Shown here in pieces: positions 8,533 through 18,430 of a stretch of DNA of 64,000 bases; positions within the stretch are counted from its first letter, which is position 1, and every line of letters starts with the position of its first letter. This stretch comes from CALBTQ01 sp036725605. Its GTDB lineage: Bacteria; Lernaellota; Lernaellaia; Lernaellales; Lernaellaceae. The notes under the pieces were generated by a model, which was not told where the DNA came from, did not search any database, and saw only the letters and a program-made list of their open reading frames with translations. The DNA lies in contig DAIMDW010000029.1 of the NCBI GenBank assembly GCA_036725605.1, positions 16,884 to 80,883 on the forward strand. The letters run 5' to 3'. The translations under genes were made by a program, and so were the position numbers.

Positions 8533-11082
8533 GTGAAGAAGAAACTCCCTGTTTTATTTATTATCTTGTCGTTATTGCTGATGATCGTTCTCTGCTCCTG
8601 CGCCGCGTCGCGCTACCTGGGATACCGCCTCAATCCCGACACCACGCCCATCAAGGGCAAAACCGTCGTCGAGATTCCCGGCCTGCCCGAAGAGGTGGAA
8701 ATTCTGCTCGACGAATACGGCGTGCCGCACATCCGCGCGCACAGCGAATACGGTCTGTATTTCGCCTTCGGTTACATCCAGGCGCGCGACCGCCGCTTCG
8801 AACTTGAAGCGCTGCGCAACCTCGCCCTGGGGCGCATGCGCGAGATGATCGGTTCCGAAGACAAAAGCGGCGTGATGAAGCGCCTGGAGATTTTCAGCCG
8901 CATGATCGGTCTGCACCAGGACGCCGCCAACTTCGTCGACTCGCTGTCGGCCAAGGATCGCGTCGTGTTGCAGGCCTTCGCCGACGGCATCAACGCCGCC
9001 ACCGAACGCGAACCGCGCCCGATGGAATTCCGCCTGCTCGACTACACGCCGCAACCCTGGTCGCCGTTGGATTCCGGCGCGATCATCGCCCTGACCGCCT
9101 TCGGCCTGACCAAAAACTGGGAGATGGAACTGCTGCGCCTCGAGGTGATCGTCCACCAGTTGCAGACCGGCGGTACGATCGCGCGCGCGCTGGACATTTA
9201 CGAACCGCGCTACTGGTTCCACCCGAACCTGATCGGCGATCCGCCCAAGACGGATCCGTTCGAGAACATTCCGCCCGTCGCGCCGGAGCTGGCCGCCTAT
9301 CTGGAAGCAACCTATAAAAACAAACCCGGCCAGGCCGCGCAGGTGATCGACGAACCGTGGCTGCCGCTCGACGGCTTCCGCCACGGCATGGCGACCAGCA
9401 ACAACTGGGCGATGAACGGCGCGTGGACCGGCACCGGTAAGAGCGCGTTGTCGATGGACCCGCACATGCCGCACATGCTGCCGTCGCTGGGCTACCTGGC
9501 GCACCTGAAATGCGAAGGCTGCGAGAACGGCGACTTCGACGTGATCGGCGGATGCTTCGTCGGCCTGCCCGCGATCTCCTTCGGCGCCAGCGGCAAAACG
9601 GCCTGGGGGCCGACCTCGAACTGGGCCGACATTACCGACCTGTACGTCGAAAAGCTCGCGCCGGGCAAACCCGATCATTACCTGGTCGGCGACAAAGCCG
9701 TGCCCTTCATCGTGCGTAGCGAGGTCTTCAAGATCCGTCAGTCCGATGGTTCGTACGCCGAAGAGACCTTAACCGTGCGCGAAACGCGCCACGGGGTGAT
9801 CGTCAACGATTTCATCGACCGTCTGCCGGACGATTTTCCGCTCCTGGCGCTCAAGCGCAGCCGCGAACCGGGCAAGCCGATCGACGCCATCCGCCGCCTG
9901 TATCAGGCCGACACGGTTACCCAGGCGCGCCTGGCGCTCAACGATTTTTCGGCCATGGTCGGCCACTGGGCGCTGGCCGATCATCACGGCAACATCGCCT
10001 ATAGCGGCCCGGCGCAGCTGCCCCGTCGCAGCAAACACCTGGGCACCGTACCCGTGCCCGGCTGGGTCGATGATTACGAGTGGACTTCCTTCGTGCCGGT
10101 CGACCAACTGCCCTACGTCGAAAATCCGGCCGGCATGAACTTCCTGGGTACGGCCAACAGCCAGGTGGTCCAGCCCGAGGCGACCGGCTACCCGATCAAC
10201 TTCGAAGGCAACGTGCCCTTCCGCACGGTGCGCATGTACGACGTACTCGGGCGCGGCAGCGACGGCCGTCCGCTCGCCACGCAAATCGGCGCGCTGCAAC
10301 TGGACAACATCGACGCCGGCTGGCTGGCCGTGCAGCAGATGTTCACGCCCGCGTTGACCTCGTTGAAAACGCATGCCGACAAGCACGTGCGTCACGCGGC
10401 GGAAATTCTGCTTGCCTGGGACGGCCGCAGCGACGGCGATTCGTTGGCCGCCGGTCTGTTCCAGACGCTGCAGGCCTATGCGCTCAAGCGCGCCCTGGAA
10501 GACGAAATCAGCGAAGCGACGATGCATTTCATGCTCGGCTACTTCAACCTCGAACCGTTAGTGTTCGACCTGCTGACCGACGCCTCCAACCCGGCCTGGG
10601 ACAACCGCCGCACGCCGCAGCGCGAGACGTACAACGACGAACTGGCCGCCGCGTTCGTCGACGGCGTGACCGCGATGAAGGCCGCCTACGGCGAGGACGT
10701 CGCCACCTGGACCTGGAACCGCGTCGCGCCCACGGTCATCGAACATCCCTTCGGTTCGCAGAAGGCGCTGGCCGATCTGGTCAATCGCCCGGTGCCCACG
10801 CAGGGCGTGAACACCACGTTGTTCAAGCATCAGTCGCAGCGTTTGCAGATGCATTCGTTCCCGGTGAAATACGGTCCGGTGCTGCGCATCATGGTCGACC
10901 TCAACGACCTGCCCGGCTCGAAGATGTCGCTGCCCGGCGGGCAAAGCGGCCGCCCGGCGTCGCCGCACTTCGACGACCAACTCGACATGTTCCTGTGCGG
11001 CGACGGCATTTCGATGGAGATGGACTTCAACATCATCCAAAACGGCGCCGCCGGCTCGATCGTTCTCACGCCGTCGCACTGA
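8533..11082 (+). CDS. Penicillin acylase family (Ntn hydrolase) lipoprotein
   Basis: Family members hydrolyse amide bonds of beta-lactams, acyl-homoserine lactones or other N-acyl compounds; the substrate here is unknown. I choose the GTG at 8533: it has a GAGG site upstream and begins a lipoprotein signal (VKKKLPVLF...LCSC). The frame is open back to 8365, but that would bury the signal. The 849-residue precursor has the usual layout: alpha subunit, then the autocatalytic site and nucleophile Ser289 in ATSNNWAMNG, then a long beta subunit. Conserved features include DEYGVPHIRA and FAFGYIQARDRR near the N-terminus, and WADITDLYVEKL later. It is followed by a strong terminator and is probably a single-gene unit anchored in a membrane. 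Confidence 0.9.
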   Translation: MKKKLPVLFIILSLLLMIVLCSCAASRYLGYRLNPDTTPIKGKTVVEIPGLPEEVEILLDEYGVPHIRAHSEYGLYFAFGYIQARDRRFELEALRNLALGRMREMIGSEDKSGVMKRLEIFSRMIGLHQDAANFVDSLSAKDRVVLQAFADGINAATEREPRPMEFRLLDYTPQPWSPLDSGAIIALTAFGLTKNWEMELLRLEVIVHQLQTGGTIARALDIYEPRYWFHPNLIGDPPKTDPFENIPPVAPELAAYLEATYKNKPGQAAQVIDEPWLPLDGFRHGMATSNNWAMNGAWTGTGKSALSMDPHMPHMLPSLGYLAHLKCEGCENGDFDVIGGCFVGLPAISFGASGKTAWGPTSNWADITDLYVEKLAPGKPDHYLVGDKAVPFIVRSEVFKIRQSDGSYAEETLTVRETRHGVIVNDFIDRLPDDFPLLALKRSREPGKPIDAIRRLYQADTVTQARLALNDFSAMVGHWALADHHGNIAYSGPAQLPRRSKHLGTVPVPGWVDDYEWTSFVPVDQLPYVENPAGMNFLGTANSQVVQPEATGYPINFEGNVPFRTVRMYDVLGRGSDGRPLATQIGALQLDNIDAGWLAVQQMFTPALTSLKTHADKHVRHAAEILLAWDGRSDGDSLAAGLFQTLQAYALKRALEDEISEATMHFMLGYFNLEPLVFDLLTDASNPAWDNRRTPQRETYNDELAAAFVDGVTAMKAAYGEDVATWTWNRVAPTVIEHPFGSQKALADLVNRPVPTQGVNTTLFKHQSQRLQMHSFPVKYGPVLRIMVDLNDLPGSKMSLPGGQSGRPASPHFDDQLDMFLCGDGISMEMDFNIIQNGAAGSIVLTPSH

Positions 11083-11110
11083 TCGATTCGCCCATAACAA
11101 ACGCGAAAAG

Positions 11111-11133
11111 CCCCTCCGCCGGAGGGGTTTTTT
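11111..11133 (+). terminator. Rho-independent terminator after the penicillin-acylase gene
   Basis: A 7-bp GC stem (CCCCTCC/GGAGGGG) with a three-base loop is followed by six T. It lies 29 bases after the stop codon. Confidence 0.9.
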
Positions 11134-11187
11134 CTTTATCGCGCGATCCGCCTATAATGCGGAGAAACTTCAATCACGAGCAGGCTG

Positions 11188-12648
11188 ATGACGAGACGTT
11201 TGTGGTTTTTCCTGGGGGTGTTCATCCTGATTTCCCAGATCGCGTTTTCATGTACATGCAACAGCGGCGACGAATCCGACGATGACGATGAGGACCTCGA
11301 TCTGGAAGGCGGCGACGAATCCGACGACGATTTGGTGCCCGCCCCGAGCGTGTACGACGAACTGACGCCCGCCGGACCGATCGTCGGCGAGGCATTGGGC
11401 GTCGCTTCGCAAATGGGCTCCGCCGAGACGGCGGCGTGGATGCGCGCGTTCGAGGTGGAAGCGCTCGCCGACATCGGCGTGACGCGCCTGCGGGCCGGCT
11501 TCTCCTGGGAGGCGATCGAGCCGGCCGACGACCAATGGAACTGGACCGACGCCGATATCCTCTACGCGCTGGCGACCGACGATAACGTCGATTGGATCGC
11601 CCGCCTGGGATATACGGTCGATTGGGCCGCGCCGGCCGACAATCCGTCCGCGATCGATCCCGCCGTGTTCGCCGATTACGCCGGGCAGGTCGCCGCGCGC
11701 TACTGCGACGCCGTTGGACGCTACGAAATCTGGAGCGAACCCAACTTCGTCGCCTACTGGCCGCCGGAGCCCGATCCGCAACATTACGGCGACATTCTTA
11801 AAGCCGCCGCATCCGCCGTGCGCCAGGCCTGCCCCGAGGCGCAAATCATTTTCGGCGGGCTGTCGAGTTCGAATTTTCCGCAGGAGTGGATGGTCGGCCA
11901 ATACGGCTTTTTCGACGAAGTCGCGCTGGCTCATCCGGACATCTGCACGGCCTTCGACGTCATGGCCATTCACCCCTACACGGTGCTGCAAGCGCTGCCG
12001 CCCGAATCTTCCGTCACCGCGCTGGAGCTGACCTTCCCGGACCTGCTCGAGCAGATCGACGATGTTCGCGCGCGCCTGGCCGCGGCCGGTTGCGCCGACA
12101 AGGAACTGATCTTCACCGAATTCGGCTGGCCGCATACGTACATCGGCCGCGACAAGCAGGCGCAGTTCAACACGCGGGCGGTCCTCTTGGGCGCGACCAG
12201 GGAAGTCGCCGGTTATTATCAGTACACTTTCTGGGACAAAGCGGACCAGGAGCCGGTGACGGAAAACAATTTCGGCCTGTATGAGGTTCCGTCGACGGAC
12301 GATCCGGCCGCGCAGACGCCCAAGCCGGGCTTCGCCGCGCTGACCACGCTGGCCAATCTGCTGCGCCACGCGCAATACGCCGGGCCCGTGCCGTTGGCGG
12401 AGGAGATTCCGGAGAAGGTATTCATTCTGGCTTTTTGGGACGACGAGCGCGCACGGTGGATTGTCGCGGCGTGGGATGCGCGCCCGCCCGAGGGTAACTT
12501 CGCCTTCGAGTTGCCGGCGCCGACGCAGGCCGAGTGGATTCGCCTGTACGATCAGGACGGCACGTATCACGATCGCGAGGTGGCCGAAACGGTGCCGCTG
12601 ACGCTGTCGAGCGAAGTGCAGTACGTCGTATTCGGCATGCCGGAATAA
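11188..12648 (+). CDS. Lipoprotein with clan A (TIM-barrel) glycoside hydrolase domain and acidic tether
   Basis: 486 residues. The signal ends in FSC-T-C and is followed by an acidic stretch (residues about 30-50, Asp/Glu-rich). The barrel carries both clan GH-A glutamates in the expected order: acid/base Glu184 in EIWSEPN and nucleophile Glu311 in FTEFGWP. GH39 or a related GH5-like family is the nearest resemblance, but the specific family and substrate are uncertain. Residues about 430-480 look like a small beta domain. It is the first of two genes in tandem with the PHP metallohydrolase and likely acts on a polysaccharide at the cell surface. Confidence 0.8.
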   Translation: MTRRLWFFLGVFILISQIAFSCTCNSGDESDDDDEDLDLEGGDESDDDLVPAPSVYDELTPAGPIVGEALGVASQMGSAETAAWMRAFEVEALADIGVTRLRAGFSWEAIEPADDQWNWTDADILYALATDDNVDWIARLGYTVDWAAPADNPSAIDPAVFADYAGQVAARYCDAVGRYEIWSEPNFVAYWPPEPDPQHYGDILKAAASAVRQACPEAQIIFGGLSSSNFPQEWMVGQYGFFDEVALAHPDICTAFDVMAIHPYTVLQALPPESSVTALELTFPDLLEQIDDVRARLAAAGCADKELIFTEFGWPHTYIGRDKQAQFNTRAVLLGATREVAGYYQYTFWDKADQEPVTENNFGLYEVPSTDDPAAQTPKPGFAALTTLANLLRHAQYAGPVPLAEEIPEKVFILAFWDDERARWIVAAWDARPPEGNFAFELPAPTQAEWIRLYDQDGTYHDREVAETVPLTLSSEVQYVVFGMPE

Positions 12649-12675
12649 ACCGTTTTTGTGCGGAAAGGAAGAACG

Positions 12676-13896
12676 ATGAAACAACCGAATCGTTTTTGTT
12701 GGTTTTGCGTAATCATCTTCCTTTTTGCGATCTCGATTTTCGGGAACGGCTGCGACGACGACGATGACGACGATGACGACCAGACGATGGATGACGACGC
12801 AACCGACGACGACGCAACCGATGACGACGCCCTGGACGACGACGCGCTTGACGACGACGCCGGTGACGACGATACCGCCGACGATGACCTGCCCGACGGC
12901 TGCATCACCGGCGACTTCACTTTGTACTTCGGCATATTCCATTCGCATTCCAGTTTCTCCGACGGCAAAGGCCGCCCGCCGGAAGCGTATGCCTATGCGC
13001 GCGACGAAGGCGAACTCGACGTTTTCGCCCTGACCGACCACCTGGAGTATTTGTACATCCCCGTTCCGCCCGACAAATACGCGCGGCTGCTGGAAGTGGC
13101 CGACGAATTCGACGATCCGGGCAGCTATGTTGCATTGGCCGGTTTCGAATACAGTCTGGCGCTGGATCTGCGCCATTTCACCTGGGCCGGTCACAGCAAT
13201 GTTTTCTTCTCGCCCGAGTTGTTCACTTGGATCATGCTCGATTATCACGAGTTCTTCGAAGAGTTGCTGGCCTGCCCGCAATGCCTGGCTTCGTTCAACC
13301 ATCCGGGGTGGGACGGCCAAACCAACTGGGACGGTTTCACCTATGTCCCGGAGGTCGATCCGCAAATCACGACCATCGAACTGTCCACCTGGGATCTGGA
13401 TGCCTGGCCGTTTCTTTTCGAGGCGCTCGATCAGGGGTGGCATGTTTCGCCGACCTGGAATCAGGACAATCACGAGCGCGGTTGGGGCACCGAGGACGAC
13501 ACCCGCACCGGCGTCTGGCTGGATGTGCTGACCCGCGACGGCGTGTACGATGCGTTGCTCAACCGCCGCACTTTTTCCACTTTGGACCGGAACGCGGACA
13601 TTTTGTTGACGACCTCGCAAGGCTGCTGGATGGGCTCGGATCTGCGCGGCACACAGACGGCGACCCTGATCGTCGAGGCGGACGATCCGGACGCCGGCGA
13701 CGGCTTTGCGGCTTTGGAATTGTGGGGGCGCGGCGAAGAATTGCTGGCCGAATTTGATTGCGACTCCCAACTTACCTGCCACTGGGAAATCGAACTGACT
13801 CTGCCGGAAGCGGGCTCGTATGTGCTGGCGCGCGCGGTGGAGGACGACGGCGACCTTCTTGTGTCCGCCCCCATCTGGTTGGGTGAGGCGTTCTAA
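12676..13896 (+). CDS. PHP/CehA-McbA-type metallohydrolase lipoprotein with Asp-rich tether
   Basis: 406 residues. The ATG at 12676 has GGAAGG upstream; an open GTG at 12658 is less likely. The signal ends FGNGC, followed at once by nine Asp and a run of DDDAT/DDDAL units (residues about 26-75). The PHP domain begins with FHSHSSFSDG (metal ligands His89 and His91), continues with ALTDHLEY and includes NHPGWDG, as in CehA/McbA-type hydrolases of phosphoesters or carbamates. Residues about 320-406 form a beta-sandwich. The substrate is unknown. It lies 27 bp after the glycosidase-like gene, so co-transcription is likely. Confidence 0.82.
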   Translation: MKQPNRFCWFCVIIFLFAISIFGNGCDDDDDDDDDQTMDDDATDDDATDDDALDDDALDDDAGDDDTADDDLPDGCITGDFTLYFGIFHSHSSFSDGKGRPPEAYAYARDEGELDVFALTDHLEYLYIPVPPDKYARLLEVADEFDDPGSYVALAGFEYSLALDLRHFTWAGHSNVFFSPELFTWIMLDYHEFFEELLACPQCLASFNHPGWDGQTNWDGFTYVPEVDPQITTIELSTWDLDAWPFLFEALDQGWHVSPTWNQDNHERGWGTEDDTRTGVWLDVLTRDGVYDALLNRRTFSTLDRNADILLTTSQGCWMGSDLRGTQTATLIVEADDPDAGDGFAALELWGRGEELLAEFDCDSQLTCHWEIELTLPEAGSYVLARAVEDDGDLLVSAPIWLGEAF

Positions 13897-13977
13897 CCGG
13901 CCGACGCCCGGCGTTTGCCATATTATTCGGATTTATCAATAATGGCCGTTGTGCAACCATTTATCGGGGAGAGTGTT

Positions 13978-16041
13978 ATGGAAAAGAAGTTCTCCACCAT
14001 CGCTATTCTGCTTTCATTGTCGATTTTGATGTTCGCTTTGCTTGTCGGCTGCGATTGCGGTGACGATGACGACGACAATGACGACGACGCCACCGATGAT
14101 GATGTCGACGACGACGATAATGACACGACCGACGATGACACCACCGACGACGATACAACTGATGATGATACGATCGACGACGATACGATCGATGACGATA
14201 CCGGCGACGACGACACCGGCGACGACGACACAATCGACGACGATACGATCGACGATGACACGATCGATGACGATACCGGCGATGACGACACCTATCCGAC
14301 GCACGAGGAGATCTTCAACGTTTCGGGCGCGGTGACGGTTAACGGCTCGAGCGCCATCATTGAGCAATGGGGCTTGGGCTCGGGCTATTTCAGTTGCCGC
14401 CTGGCGTTCGTCGACACGACGACCCAGGAAATCACCACCGTGTGGCCGGACTTCGAAGATGATCCCGGCAGTTACTGCGCCAGCCTGTTGGGCGGCACGT
14501 ACGAAGTGTGGATATTGTGGAACGGCTACAACAACAGCTCCTACCAATATTTCCAATACACAACGCGCCTGTCCGCCGGCTTGAACGTCGACGCCGATCA
14601 GACCTTCGACGTCAATCACATCGTGTATACGGTCGACGGCAACGTGGTCAATCACACGCCCGAGCCGGTGCAGTATCAAAAGGTGCAAATGTTCCAGGCG
14701 CTCGTCGAAACGAAATCCGTCTTCAGCGAGCAATTTGAATACTACGACTTCACCGACGACGCGGGCGATTACTCGATAACCGTCCCGGCGGGCGCGTATA
14801 CCTTCAGCGTCGACGTGTACGACGTCGGTTTCGACGTGCTGCCGTACTACGAAGACGGACTGAACATCTCCGCCGCCACGACGAAAAACGTGGCGCTGGC
14901 GCAAATCTCCTCGGCCTACGAGGTAAACGCCTCGTTCACCGTCAACGGCGAGGTCCCCACCACGCGCTACGAAAGCGTCTCCGCCACGATGACCTTCTAC
15001 GATACGACGCACCGCGTGCGGTATTGGGACTATTGCGACGGCGACTGCACGATCTACGCGCCGGCCGGCTCCTATCAGCAACAACTGAACGTCAACTACA
15101 ACGATTCGACCGGCACGATATTCTCGGTCGATCTGGAAACCGAATTCACCGGCACCGTCGGCATCACCGGACCGGCAACGCTGCCGGTCAAGAACCTCAC
15201 GGTGATCGAGCTCTTCGCGGCGGTCACCGATTACTCCGGCGCCGCGTTCGCCGACGTGGAAATCGACGGCTCCTCCGGCGACGGCGCGGTCGGTTTCACG
15301 GCCACCACCGACGGGAGCGGCCAATATCACGTCGATTTGCCGGCCGGCAACTACGACTTCGATTTCACGCCGCCGGCTTCGTCGCCCTACCCGTATACGG
15401 AAACGGATTACAACGTCACCGTTTCCACCGACGCCGTGGGCGACTTCGCCTTCCCCAGCGGCTATGCGACGCTCGACGGCGAAATGACGATCAACGGCGA
15501 TCCGCTGACCGATTACTACCCCGAGATCTACACCTTCGCCGCGGTGAATCTACTCGACGCCGAGTACAACATCGTGCGCCAGATCGACCTCGATCCGGCC
15601 ACCGGCCTTTACAGCGACGTCGTGCCCTACGGCACCTACTCCGTACAGCCGCTGTACCAGAGCGCCTCCACCACCGATTTGATTCACTACGATTACCTGC
15701 TCATCTACTGGTCGCAGTACGTGCCGGCACTGACCATCAGCGGCGATCTGACGCAGGACATCGACTTCACGCTGTACGCGGTCGACGGCACGATCCGCGA
15801 TTGGGATACGACGCCGTACCAATACGCCAGCGCCTATTTCGATGCGGAAATCGATTCGCTCGACGACCTGGTCGTTTTCGCCGAAGCCTACGCCGATGCC
15901 GCCGGCGAGTACTCGACCTGGTTGCCGGCCGCGACCTACAACCTCGAGTTTTGGCCGACCGAATGCAACAACCTGATTCCGCTGGCCGCCGAGCAACAAG
16001 ACATTGCCGGCGACACGACGATCAATTTCCGCTTCCGTTAA
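13978..16041 (+). CDS. Asp-tethered lipoprotein of repeated beta-sandwich units
   Basis: 687 residues. I choose the ATG at 13978 because GGGGAGAG sits just upstream and the signal peptide starts there (MEKKFSTIA... LVGC). The Cys is followed by about 75 residues of Asp-rich repeat (DDDDT, IDDDT, GDDDT). The rest reads as several beta-sandwich units resembling carboxypeptidase regulatory-like domains, with recurring pieces such as VTVNGS, FTVNGE, MTINGD and AAGSYQ/PAGNYDF. No catalytic motif is seen. It is probably a structural or binding protein held off the surface by the acidic linker. A palindromic terminator follows directly. Confidence 0.8.
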   Translation: MEKKFSTIAILLSLSILMFALLVGCDCGDDDDDNDDDATDDDVDDDDNDTTDDDTTDDDTTDDDTIDDDTIDDDTGDDDTGDDDTIDDDTIDDDTIDDDTGDDDTYPTHEEIFNVSGAVTVNGSSAIIEQWGLGSGYFSCRLAFVDTTTQEITTVWPDFEDDPGSYCASLLGGTYEVWILWNGYNNSSYQYFQYTTRLSAGLNVDADQTFDVNHIVYTVDGNVVNHTPEPVQYQKVQMFQALVETKSVFSEQFEYYDFTDDAGDYSITVPAGAYTFSVDVYDVGFDVLPYYEDGLNISAATTKNVALAQISSAYEVNASFTVNGEVPTTRYESVSATMTFYDTTHRVRYWDYCDGDCTIYAPAGSYQQQLNVNYNDSTGTIFSVDLETEFTGTVGITGPATLPVKNLTVIELFAAVTDYSGAAFADVEIDGSSGDGAVGFTATTDGSGQYHVDLPAGNYDFDFTPPASSPYPYTETDYNVTVSTDAVGDFAFPSGYATLDGEMTINGDPLTDYYPEIYTFAAVNLLDAEYNIVRQIDLDPATGLYSDVVPYGTYSVQPLYQSASTTDLIHYDYLLIYWSQYVPALTISGDLTQDIDFTLYAVDGTIRDWDTTPYQYASAYFDAEIDSLDDLVVFAEAYADAAGEYSTWLPAATYNLEFWPTECNNLIPLAAEQQDIAGDTTINFRFR

Positions 16042-16068
16042 AAAACGGGGCCGGATCGACCGGCCCCG
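16039..16068 (-). terminator. Rho-independent terminator for the guaA-like gene
   Basis: A 9-bp stem (CGGGGCCGG/CCGGCCCCG, 16046-16054 and 16060-16068) has a five-base loop. Read on the minus strand it is followed by a T run (16045-16039), so it terminates the guaA-like gene. It may also slow transcription arriving from the plus-strand lipoprotein gene. Confidence 0.85.
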
Positions 16069-16091
16069 CCGCTTTCCTCTCGGGTTCGTCG

Positions 16092-17030
16092 CTAAATGAA
16101 TTCCACCGTGGCCGGCGGTTTGGGCGTGATGTCGTACAGCACCCGCGCCACGCCGGGAATTTCCGTGTACAACCGTTTGGCCAGCTTGTTCATCTTGGCC
16201 CAGGACAACTGCGTCGGCGTCGCCTTGCGCGCATCCTTGGATTCAATGCAGCGCACGACGAGGATATCGGCGAACAGGCGTTTGTTGCCCTTCATGCCGG
16301 TGGCCTGATCGTTCATCAGCACGGCCAGGTACTGGAACGCGCCGGTGCCTTTCAACTCCTGTTCGACGATCGTGGTCGCTTTGCGCACCTTGGCCACCCG
16401 GATCGGAGTCACTTCGCCGATCACGCGCGCGGCCAGTGCCGGTCCGGGGAAAGGAATGCGATCCCAGATCGCCCGCGGCAACTTGAGCGCCTTGGCCAGT
16501 TCGCGCACGCCGTCTTTGCGCAGATCGAGCAACGGCTCGATCACCTGATAACCGTATTCCTTCTCCACGTCGATGCCCAGTTGCGCCAGCACGTTATGCT
16601 GCCGCTTGATGCCGGCTTTGGTCTCTTCGATGTCGGTCAGAATCGTGCCCTGCAGCAGGCATTTGATTTTCTTTTTCTTGACGAATTTGGAAAAAACGTC
16701 GGCATAGAACGTATCGGTGATCGCCTGGCGTTTGATCTCCGGGTCGGTCTTGCCGGCCAGCGCGGCGAAGAACTCCTTCTTCGCGTTGAGCACCTGCACC
16801 TTGATGCCCAGCTTGGCGAACATCTCCTTGACCTGTTTGGCCTCGCCTTCGCGCATGATGCCGTTTTCGACGAACAGACACGTGAGCTTGTCGCCCAGCG
16901 CCCGGTGACCGAGCACCGCGACCACCGAGGAATCGACGCCGCCCGACAGGGCCACAACCGCCTTTTCGCCGCCCGCTTCCCGTCGAATCTGTTCTATCTT
17001 GTTTTCGATCACCTTCAGCATATTCGCCAT
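16092..17030 (-). CDS. guaA: GMP synthase ATP-pyrophosphatase subunit (no glutaminase domain)
   Basis: Adenylates XMP for conversion to GMP. 312 residues, starting at ATG 17030 after GGGGAGAGGAG. The PP-loop ATP site SGGVDSS lies near residue 30. IPFPGPALAARVIGE matches the XMP-binding/dimerisation region, and the end YDITPKPPATVEF matches the GuaA C-terminus. Most bacterial GuaA proteins are about 510-530 residues with an N-terminal glutamine amidotransferase; here that part is absent and upstream DNA does not code for it. The protein therefore resembles the separate GuaAb subunit of archaea and some bacteria, and a partner amidotransferase must be encoded elsewhere or ammonia used. It sits alone between lipoprotein genes. 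Confidence 0.88.
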   Translation of the reverse strand: MANMLKVIENKIEQIRREAGGEKAVVALSGGVDSSVVAVLGHRALGDKLTCLFVENGIMREGEAKQVKEMFAKLGIKVQVLNAKKEFFAALAGKTDPEIKRQAITDTFYADVFSKFVKKKKIKCLLQGTILTDIEETKAGIKRQHNVLAQLGIDVEKEYGYQVIEPLLDLRKDGVRELAKALKLPRAIWDRIPFPGPALAARVIGEVTPIRVAKVRKATTIVEQELKGTGAFQYLAVLMNDQATGMKGNKRLFADILVVRCIESKDARKATPTQLSWAKMNKLAKRLYTEIPGVARVLYDITPKPPATVEFI

Positions 17031-17224
17031 CAGCAAACTCCTCTCCCCATAGTTGGTTGGCTATCGCCGTACTGTCATGCCGTCTGTTATTTTCATTTTT
17101 TTGAATAGACTATTATTTATCAGCGTTTCGCCGAAAAGAGCAACCGACTCGATGAGGTTTGTCCATGAATTTTTCACCGAGTGCCTGTATAATCGCACAA
17201 CCCTTGGCTGCCGGGAGTGTCCCA

Positions 17225-18430
17225 ATGAACCATCGCACCATGCGAATACTGATAATAATTTGCTTGCTGTTCGCCCTGCCGCTCGGCTGCGGCGACGATG
17301 ACGACGATAACGACAACGACCCGGCGGACGATGACGGCGATGACGACGTCGCGGACGACGACCTCGACGACGATACGGCCGACGACGACACGCTCGACGA
17401 CGACACCGGCGACGACGACACGCTCGACGACGACGTCGGCGACGACGACACGCTCGACGACGACACCTACGCGCCGCTCGAACCCGATTACGACACCGAC
17501 TTCGACGGCTTCGGCCGCGACGCCACCGGCGGCGAAGGCGGCGACGTGCGGACGGTCACCTCGTTGGACGACAGCGGCCCGGGCACGTTGCGCGACATCG
17601 TGACCGGCGCGACCGGCCCGACGATCGTGCAATTCGCCGTCGACGGCGAGATCTCGCTGCAGAGCGTGCTCGACCTGCCCTCGGACATTACGGTGGATGC
17701 GCGCGGTCGCGACGTGACCATCACCGACAACGGGTTTCGCATCCTCGCGCAGACGAACATCGTGCTGATGAATCTCGCCTTCCGCGACATGTCGACCCTC
17801 GGCGCCGACAGCATCCAGATTCACGAGGGCAGCCGCGACATCGTCATCTTCCATTGCTTTTTCGACAGCGCGGGCATGATGCCCTTCCAGACCGACCTAC
17901 CCGACGAGCAGATTTCGATCATCTTCGGCAGCGGCGACATCACCATTTCCTGGTGCCGTTTCACCAATCACGACAAGGTCTTGCTGTTCGGCAACGGCGA
18001 CGCGCCGGCGAGCGTAGACAAGGACATTCGCGTCACGCTGCACCACAATCTGTTTGAAGACACCGGGCGGCGGCATCCGTATTTGCGCTACGGCCAGGTC
18101 GATTTGTACAACAACGTCATCCGCGACTGGACTTTCTACATCGACAAAACTTACGGCACGCGCTGCGAGTCCGACGGCGAGATTCTGGCCGAGGCCAATT
18201 GGTATGCGCAAAGCAACCCGCTGTATTTCCGCGGCGCCTATGCGCGGCTGGGCGGTAAGATCCGGCAGATGAACAACGTGGTCACCGAAACGTGGATCGC
18301 GCTGGAGGAAAGCCGGCCGGACGAGGTGTTCGCGCGGCCCTACGACGCGGCGGTCAACGAGCCCACCGCCGAGATGGTGACCATGCTCGAGCAGCACGCG
18401 GGCAACACCATGCCCGCGCCCGCCCGGTAA
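17225..18430 (+). CDS. Pectate-lyase-like beta-helix lipoprotein with Asp-rich tether
   Basis: 401 residues. The start is the ATG at 17225, after GGGAG. The lipobox is LPLGC, followed by DDDDDN and about 70 residues of LDDDT, GDDDT and similar units. The catalytic-like part starts with GFGRDATGGEGG and TVTSLDDSGPGTLRD, which are hallmarks of secreted pectate-lyase 1 family proteins and their right-handed beta-helix. ITVDARGRDVTITDNGF and SRDIVIFHCFF follow in the expected order. Substrate and activity are not certain; pectin is only the family's usual substrate. The stop directly abuts the stop of the convergent DUF3343 gene. Confidence 0.82.
   Translation: MNHRTMRILIIICLLFALPLGCGDDDDDNDNDPADDDGDDDVADDDLDDDTADDDTLDDDTGDDDTLDDDVGDDDTLDDDTYAPLEPDYDTDFDGFGRDATGGEGGDVRTVTSLDDSGPGTLRDIVTGATGPTIVQFAVDGEISLQSVLDLPSDITVDARGRDVTITDNGFRILAQTNIVLMNLAFRDMSTLGADSIQIHEGSRDIVIFHCFFDSAGMMPFQTDLPDEQISIIFGSGDITISWCRFTNHDKVLLFGNGDAPASVDKDIRVTLHHNLFEDTGRRHPYLRYGQVDLYNNVIRDWTFYIDKTYGTRCESDGEILAEANWYAQSNPLYFRGAYARLGGKIRQMNNVVTETWIALEESRPDEVFARPYDAAVNEPTAEMVTMLEQHAGNTMPAPAR

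Noticed and set aside
16039..16068. Reading the hairpin as a terminator for the beta-sandwich lipoprotein only
   Set aside because: The T run is on the minus-strand side of the stem; on the plus strand there is no clear T run, so the guaA-like gene is its natural user.
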